A stretch of 64,000 nt of DNA from Phycicoccus avicenniae_A. GTDB taxonomy: Bacteria > Actinomycetota > Actinomycetes > Actinomycetales > Dermatophilaceae. Location of the stretch: NCBI RefSeq assembly GCF_050496545.1, contig NZ_JBNVZV010000003.1, positions 62,001 through 126,000 on the forward strand, given 5' to 3'. The translations under genes and the position numbers were made by a program. The notes under the pieces were generated by a model. It saw only the letters and a list, made by a program, of their open reading frames with translations, ran no database searches and was not told the DNA's origin. Positions 57,236-64,000 of the stretch are shown here, one piece after another (within the stretch, counting starts at the first letter, position 1; each line of letters begins with the position of its first letter).

Positions 57236-58273
57236 TCAGGTCGCGGCCTGCTGGAACAGGGCGGCCCGGGGGTCGGCGTCTCCCTCGGCCTCGCGGAGGG
57301 TCTCGACGGCGCGCCGGGCGTCGTCGGAGAGACGCTGGGGCACGACCACCTGCACGCGGGCGAGGAGGTCGCCGGTGCCGTGCCGGCCGGTGACGCCGCG
57401 ACCCTTGACGCGCAGGACGCGCCCGCTCGGGGTGCCGGGGGCGACCTTGACCCGCACCGAGGACCCCTCGAGGGTCGGCACGGGCACGGTGGCACCGAGA
57501 GCGGCCTCGGCGAAGGTCACCGGCAGGTCGACGGTCAGGTGGTCGCCGTCGCGCCCGAACACCGGGTGCTTCTCGACGGCCACGGTGAGGATGAGGTCAC
57601 CCTTCGGGGCGCCGGGGTCGCCGTCGGAACCCTTGCCCCGCAACCGGATCTTCTGCCCGTCACGGACGCCGGCGGGGATCTTCGTGGTGACCCGCTTGCC
57701 GTCGGCGGTGGTCAGCGTGACGGTGGATCCCTCGACGGCGTCGCGGAAGCCGAGGGTGGTGCGTGCGTTGACGTCGGCGCCCGGCCGGGGACCGCGCGAG
57801 CCGCGGAAACCGGTGCCGCCGAAGGGGTCCCCGCCGGCCGCACCCGCGCCGCCGCCGAACATCTGCGCGAGGATGTCGTTGATGTCCTCGCCGCCCGGCT
57901 GGGCGCCGCCGGAGGAGAACCGCACCCGGCTCCCGCCTGCCCCGGCTCCGCCGCCGCCGCCGAAGGCGCTGAAGATGTCCTCGAAGCCCCCGGCGCCACC
58001 GGGGCCACCCGCACCGGCGCGGAAGCGGGCACCACCGCCGGCCATCGAACGCACGGCGTCGTACTCCTGGCGCTGCTTGGGGTCCGAGAGCACCGCGTTG
58101 GCCTCGCCGATGTCCTTGAAGCGCTGCTCGGCCGCGGCGTCCCCGGCGTTCTGGTCGGGGTGGTGCTTGCGGGCGAGGCGCCGATACGCCTTCTTGATCG
58201 CGGCCTCGTCGGCGTCCTTGGGGACGCCGAGGATCGCGTAGAAGTCCTTCTCGAACCAGTCCTGGCTGGCCAT
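57236..58273 (-). CDS. DnaJ-family co-chaperone without zinc finger
   Basis: 345 residues. J domain at 10-75 with HPD at 38-40, glycine/phenylalanine-rich stretch (about 78-165), then beta-sandwich substrate domains (AKGDLILTVAVEKHPVF, RVKGRGV) but no Cys-x-x-Cys-x-Gly zinc repeats at all. This is the type B/CbpA form. It occupies the slot that holds a DnaJ gene in actinobacterial dnaK operons. Start 58273. Confidence 0.93.
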   Translation of the reverse strand: MASQDWFEKDFYAILGVPKDADEAAIKKAYRRLARKHHPDQNAGDAAAEQRFKDIGEANAVLSDPKQRQEYDAVRSMAGGGARFRAGAGGPGGAGGFEDIFSAFGGGGGAGAGGSRVRFSSGGAQPGGEDINDILAQMFGGGAGAAGGDPFGGTGFRGSRGPRPGADVNARTTLGFRDAVEGSTVTLTTADGKRVTTKIPAGVRDGQKIRLRGKGSDGDPGAPKGDLILTVAVEKHPVFGRDGDHLTVDLPVTFAEAALGATVPVPTLEGSSVRVKVAPGTPSGRVLRVKGRGVTGRHGTGDLLARVQVVVPQRLSDDARRAVETLREAEGDADPRAALFQQAAT

Positions 58274-58308
58274 CGGCGCCTCCTCTCGGTCGCTGTCGGT
58301 GGGTCGGG

Positions 58309-58937
58309 TCAGTCGGGGTCGGCGACCGCGACGCGAGCGGGCCGCAGGACCTGCTCACCGGCACGGTAGCCGGGCTGGAGCACGGTGACGACGGTCGTGC
58401 CCGACGCGTCGCCCGGCAGCTCGGCGTCGTCGGCCGGCCACGGCGCGTGCATCAGGGCCTCGTGCTGCTGCGGGTCGAAGGCCTCGCCCTTGGCGCCGAA
58501 GCGCTCGAGGCCGTAGCGCCCGAGGGTCGACTCCAGCTTGTCGGCGATGGCCGCGAAGGGCCCGCCCTCGAGGTCGCCGTGCTCTCGCGCGGCGTGGATG
58601 TCGTCGAGGACCGGCAGCACCGACTCGAGGACGTCGCGGACCGCGCGCTCCTGCACGACGGCGCGGTCGCGGTCGACCCGCCGCTTGTAGTTGACGTACT
58701 CGGCCTGGAGCCGCTGCAGGTCACCGAGCCGTTCGGCCGCGAGGACGGTGTCCGGGTGGACGTCCTCCCCTGCGGCAGAGGGGTTCTCGGCGCCGGCCGG
58801 GGCCTCGGCGGGCTCGCCCGCCGGGACGCCACCGGGGGCGGTGGCCCCGGACTGCCCCGGGGCCACCTCCTCGCCGTGGTGCTGCGGCTCGTCGTTGACG
58901 GCCTCGGTGTTCACCGAGTCGTCGCTCGAGGAGTCGG

Positions 58938-58941
<4 letters not shown>
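58309..58941 (-). CDS. grpE: Nucleotide exchange factor GrpE
   Basis: 210 residues. Acidic, disordered N-terminal region (about 1-70), coiled coil (ERLGDLQRLQAEYVNYKRRVDRDRAVVQ, about 90-120), then beta domain VLPVLDDIHAAREHG and AGEQVLRPARV. Releases ADP from DnaK. GTG 58941 overlaps the dnaK stop (GTGA). Confidence 0.95.
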
Positions 58942-60833
<1,892 letters not shown>

Positions 60834-60864
60834 GTCCGGGTTCTCCTTGCTGTGGTGTCACGGG

Positions 60865-60948
60865 GTTGAGTGCTTGGGACTCACGGTAGGACGACGGTTC
60901 GCACCTGCGCAAACCAGGATCGCCAACCTTGCGTTCACCCAACTCAAC
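60865..60948 (-). promoter_or_regulatory. dnaK promoter with two HspR (HAIR) operators
   Basis: Minus strand promoter: -35 TTGCGC (60912-60907), 18-base spacer, -10 TACCGT (60888-60883). HAIR 1, GTTGAGT-GCTTGGG-ACTCACG at 60865-60885 (plus strand), overlaps the -10 and matches 11 of 14; HAIR 2, CTTGCGT-TCACCCA-ACTCAAC at 60928-60948, lies upstream and matches 12 of 14 of CTTGAGT-N7-ACTCAAG. Together they explain HspR autoregulation of the operon. Confidence 0.85.
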
Positions 60949-60977
60949 TCTTGGTGGGTGCCGGATGTTCCCGCCTG

Positions 60978-61835
60978 CTAGCGACCGTCCGTGGGGCCGG
61001 GGCCGGGCTGGCACGCGGGGCACCACCACGTCCTGCGCCGGGCCGGATCCCCTGGGACCTCGGCCGCCACGCGGACCGGTCCGCCGCAGCGCAGGCACCC
61101 CTGCCGGACCCTGCCGGTCACCCAGTGCTCGTTGCCCCGGCGCCGCGAGCCCGTGGTCACCTGGTGCGCCCCGGGCACGGTGGCCGAGCGGCGCAGCATC
61201 GCGGCACCGCGCTCGAGGAGGGCGGGGACGTCGACCTCCCCGACCGGGGTCCACGGGCTCACCCCGGCGAGGAAGCAGAGCTCGTTGGCCCAGAGGTTGC
61301 CGAAGCCGGCGACCCGCCGCTGGTCGAGCAGGGCGGCGGCCAGCGGGACGGCCGGGTCGGCGAGTAGCCGGCGGGCCGCCTCCGCGGCATCCCAGTCCTC
61401 ACGCAACGGGTCCGGGCCGAGGTGGGCGAGGAGGCGCCGCTCGTCGCGGGTGGGGACCAGGGCCAGGTCGTGCAGGCGCAGCCCCCACACCGTGGCGCCG
61501 TCGTCGAGGGCGAGGACGAGCCGCACCTCGTGCCCGAGTCGGGCCGGCAGCCGGCGCCCGGGCCGGGTGACGGTCCACTCGCCGTCCATCCGCAGGTGGC
61601 TGTGCAGGGTGAGCGGCGGCGCCTCGTCGGACCCGGCGGACCCACCCGACCGGTCGGCGGCGGAGAACCGGGTGAGCAGGTGCTTCCCGTGGGTGTCGTG
61701 CCCGATGACGTGCCGACCGGCGAGGTCGGCCCCCACCAGCCGCGGGTGGCGCAGATCGGAGCGCACGACGCGACGACCCGCGAGGCGGGCGTCGAGCCGC
61801 CGCGCGAGCCGGTGCACGCTGTCGCCCTCGGGCAC
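60978..61835 (-). CDS. nei: Endonuclease VIII-type DNA glycosylase (Nei family)
   Basis: 285 residues. It begins PEGDSVHRLARRL, where Pro2 and Glu3 are catalytic and the Asp distinguishes Nei from Fpg. LHSHLRMDGEW, VAGFGNLWANELCFLAGVSP (helix-two-turn-helix), and an intact C-terminal zinc finger (CLRC and CPAC) complete it. It removes oxidised pyrimidines. GTG 61835. The divergent dnaK region begins 144 bases after its stop. Confidence 0.93.
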   Translation of the reverse strand: MPEGDSVHRLARRLDARLAGRRVVRSDLRHPRLVGADLAGRHVIGHDTHGKHLLTRFSAADRSGGSAGSDEAPPLTLHSHLRMDGEWTVTRPGRRLPARLGHEVRLVLALDDGATVWGLRLHDLALVPTRDERRLLAHLGPDPLREDWDAAEAARRLLADPAVPLAAALLDQRRVAGFGNLWANELCFLAGVSPWTPVGEVDVPALLERGAAMLRRSATVPGAHQVTTGSRRRGNEHWVTGRVRQGCLRCGGPVRVAAEVPGDPARRRTWWCPACQPGPGPTDGR

Positions 61836-61880
61836 CCCGCCATCCTCGCCGCGGCCACCGACAGGGCGGCTCGGGTGCGG

Positions 61881-62870
61881 TCAGTCGGCCCGCCCGAGCA
61901 CCCGACCGACGGACCGGGCCGCCACCCGACGGCGGGCACCGAGGGCCACGAGCACCGTGGCACCGGCCCCCGCGAGGGCCAGTCCGCCGCCGAGCGCGGG
62001 GTCGGCCGGGCGCTCGGCGGCCCCGCCGAGGCCGGTCTGCACCCCCTTCTTCGGCGCGGTGGGGACGCCCTGGGCATCCACCAGCGGCAACAGCCGCACG
62101 CCACCGCCGGCGGCGTCGACCACCAGGAGCGTGTACACACCGCCGCTCGCGACGTCGACCGTGCCGCGGGCGGTGCCGCCGGTCGTGGTCCCCGTGCCGG
62201 TGGCCGTCGTGGTGACATCAAGGGTCCAGCGGCCGTCCGGGACCACGGCGTACGCGGTGAGCCGGCCGAAGGCGGCGTCCTCGGCGACCGTCGGGCCGTC
62301 CTGCGCCCGCACGGTGACCGTCGCGGCGCCGGTCGCCGCGGCGAGCAGCCGGACCCTGGCCGTGCCCGGCTCCGGCGGCCGCAGGTCGTCGGTGAGCACC
62401 TGCACCTGCGGCGACGACGTCGGGCCGAGGACGGCCGCCGTGTAGGCCCGGTCGGCGACGGCGTCGACCGTCCCGGTCAGGAGTGGGGGGGTGTCTGCGG
62501 CGGCCCCGATCGGGCGGACCTCCACGTTGTAGAGGCCCTCGGGCACCTGGCGGTAGTCACCGGCGCTCCCGAAGTCCGCCGCGGGGGCCAGGACGCGGCC
62601 CTCGCCCTGGAGCGGGGCGGCGGGGACACCGGGCTTCGTGACCTCGCCCGGGGTGCTGCCCGCGAAGGGCACCAGGGAGATCGACATCGTCCCCAGGCCC
62701 GGCACGAGGTGGGCGGCGCGGACCCAGGCGGTACCCATCGCGGCGGTGCCGGCGGACGCCGGGGCGCTCGCCGCGGCCGGCGCGACGGCCGTGGCCCCGA
62801 GGCCGACGGCGGCGGCGAGGACGAGGAGCGCGCGGGTGGAGAAGACGACGGACGGAGTGCGGTGCTGCAT
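61881..62870 (-). CDS. Secreted DUF4397 protein with membrane tail
   Basis: 329 residues: signal peptide (about 1-36), then a long beta-rich region with AWVRAAHLVPGLGTMSISLVPF and YTAAVLGPTSSPQVQVLTDDLRPPEPGTARVRLL (in pieces), the DUF4397 pattern, then a Thr/Gly linker, a membrane helix (about 288-310) and an Arg-rich tail. There is no LPxTG sortase signal, so it is probably held by the tail helix. Function unknown. ATG 62870. Confidence 0.8.
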   Translation of the reverse strand: MQHRTPSVVFSTRALLVLAAAVGLGATAVAPAAASAPASAGTAAMGTAWVRAAHLVPGLGTMSISLVPFAGSTPGEVTKPGVPAAPLQGEGRVLAPAADFGSAGDYRQVPEGLYNVEVRPIGAAADTPPLLTGTVDAVADRAYTAAVLGPTSSPQVQVLTDDLRPPEPGTARVRLLAAATGAATVTVRAQDGPTVAEDAAFGRLTAYAVVPDGRWTLDVTTTATGTGTTTGGTARGTVDVASGGVYTLLVVDAAGGGVRLLPLVDAQGVPTAPKKGVQTGLGGAAERPADPALGGGLALAGAGATVLVALGARRRVAARSVGRVLGRAD

Positions 62871-62989
62871 GACGGTCCCCTGCGGACGGCTTCGGGCACC
62901 GACCGGCGACGATGCCCGTCAGGGTCGCGCCACGTGCGCGACGCGGCCCCTGCGCGGGTGTTCGGAACGCCCCCCGCGCATGGATTGTG

Positions 62990-63979
62990 TCAGGCCCGGG
63001 GGACCAGCGGGGCGAGCGCGTCGGCCATCATCGTCACCGCGCCGGGCACGTGGCCGTTGGCGACCATGTTGACGACCAGCCCGTCGACCCCGCGGTCGAG
63101 CACCCGCTCCTTCAGCTGGCCCGCGACCTCGTCGGGGGTGCCGACGAACTGCCGGTCGGTGGCCACGCGGCGCTGGTCGTCGTCCATCGCGTCGAGGTCG
63201 ACCCCGCGCGACCCGAGGAAGTCGCGGTGCATCGCACGGGCGGCGTCGCCGTCCTCGTCCATCATCACGAAGGCGAGGTAGCTCGTCTCCAGCGTGGAGC
63301 GGTCGCGGCCCTCCTCCGCGCAGCGGGCCTCGAGCGCCTCCAGCTTCTGCGGGATGTCGGACGCGTTGCAGATGAGGTTGAGGTGCGCGGCGTGCCGGGC
63401 GGCGAACTTGAACGTCTTCCGTTCTCCCCCACCGCCGATGAGGATGGGCAGGTCGTCGCGCAGCCGGGGCTCGTTCATCGCGCCCTCGGTGCGGTACCAG
63501 TCGCCGGAGACCGTGGGGCGCTGGCCGCGCAGCATCGGCTCGATGATCCGCAGCGCCTCGTCGAGCCGGTTGAACCGGTCCGTGAAGGTGCCGAACTCGA
63601 AGCCGAGCTGCTGGTGCTCGAGCTCGAACCATCCCGCGCCGATGCCGAGGACGGCGCGCCCACCGCTCACGAGGTCGAGGGTGGTGACCACCTTCGCGAG
63701 CAGCGTGGGGTTGCGGTAGGTGTTGCCGGTGACGAGCGTCGAGAGCTGCACCCGCTCGGTGGCCGTGGCGAGCGCCCCGAGGAGGGTGTAGGCCTCGAGC
63801 ATCGGCTGGTCCGGGTCGCCGATGCCCGGCAGCTGGTAGAAGTGGTCCATCACGAGCACGGCGTCGACACCGGCGGCGTCGGCCTCCCGCGCCTGCTGCA
63901 CCACGGTGGGGACGATGCGCGCCGGGTCGCCGCCCGGGTAGCTGAAGTTCGGGATCTGGTAGCCGAGGCGGATGCTCAT
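62990..63979 (-). CDS. LLM-class F420-dependent oxidoreductase
   Basis: 329 residues, luciferase-like TIM barrel. MDHFYQLPGIG, STLVTGNTYRNPTLLAKVVTTLDLVSGGRAVLGIGAGW (in pieces) and LPILIGGGGERKTF match the actinobacterial F420-dependent group. Substrate not predictable. ATG 63979 is 6 bases after TACGGT (63986-63991), so leaderless. The window ends just beyond the start. Confidence 0.88.
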   Translation of the reverse strand: MSIRLGYQIPNFSYPGGDPARIVPTVVQQAREADAAGVDAVLVMDHFYQLPGIGDPDQPMLEAYTLLGALATATERVQLSTLVTGNTYRNPTLLAKVVTTLDLVSGGRAVLGIGAGWFELEHQQLGFEFGTFTDRFNRLDEALRIIEPMLRGQRPTVSGDWYRTEGAMNEPRLRDDLPILIGGGGERKTFKFAARHAAHLNLICNASDIPQKLEALEARCAEEGRDRSTLETSYLAFVMMDEDGDAARAMHRDFLGSRGVDLDAMDDDQRRVATDRQFVGTPDEVAGQLKERVLDRGVDGLVVNMVANGHVPGAVTMMADALAPLVPRA

Positions 63980-64000
63980 CCTCGGACCGTACGCCCGCCT

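Overview
The window is a 64 kb stretch of a very GC-rich genome with densely packed genes, many GTG starts and 4-base ATGA/GTGA overlaps, mycobacterial-type regulators (HspR, an ECF42 sigma factor, an LppX/LprAFG lipoprotein) and an F420-type luciferase-like oxidoreductase. This indicates an actinomycete, probably a motile Micrococcales-like organism (an Intrasporangiaceae-type genus would fit), but the genus cannot be fixed from the sequence. I see no transposase, integrase, phage gene, CRISPR array, rRNA or tRNA; this is chromosomal core and accessory metabolism.

Layout. 0-6.5 kb: the 3' part of a HelD-type helicase, a 51-bp tandem repeat array, purA, an HTH regulator, a DUF3151 gene and class II fructose-bisphosphate aldolase. 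7.0-15.1 kb: an eight-gene, translationally coupled chemotaxis operon (cheA, cheW, receptor, cheY, cheB, cheR, a cheX-like gene and a receiver-phosphatase-like fusion) with a candidate motility-sigma promoter. 15.3-21.2 kb: a membrane acyltransferase, an ECF42 sigma factor with four DGPF/YCII genes behind a matching promoter, a luciferase-like oxidoreductase and a SpoU-type methyltransferase; a 46-bp palindromic element occurs here twice inside coding tails. 21.2-30.3 kb: a polar amino acid ABC importer, a DedA protein, a two-component system next to an ABC-2 exporter, and a divergent MFS/ArsR pair sharing an operator. 30.4-45.3 kb: housekeeping and small hypothetical genes (pyrE, LemA, exonuclease III, Fpg, a fluoroacetate-dehalogenase-like hydrolase, an LprG/P55-like lipoprotein-efflux pair, clpB, a TspO-like protein).

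45.4-56.7 kb is the most coherent accessory block: a tetritol (erythritol/threitol) utilisation locus. A zinc alcohol dehydrogenase, a DUF2291 protein, a ribose-type ABC importer (ATPase, permease, binding protein), a DhaK-DhaL kinase, an RpiB-type isomerase and a TIM-type isomerase form one operon, flanked by a divergent SorC-family regulator and an FGGY kinase. Together they can be read as uptake of erythritol, oxidation to L-erythrulose, phosphorylation, and two isomerisations to D-erythrose 4-phosphate. 56.8-60.8 kb is the dnaK-grpE-dnaJ-hspR operon, with HAIR operators for HspR; a weaker HAIR-like site lies in front of clpB 18 kb away. The window ends with a Nei-type glycosylase, a secreted DUF4397 protein and an F420-type oxidoreductase.

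Two genome-wide habits show clearly. Many genes have a TANNNT -10 box placed 6-7 bases before the start codon, implying leaderless transcripts, and these boxes were used to choose starts. Gene ends are often marked by long GC-rich hairpins, several of which are repeated elements.
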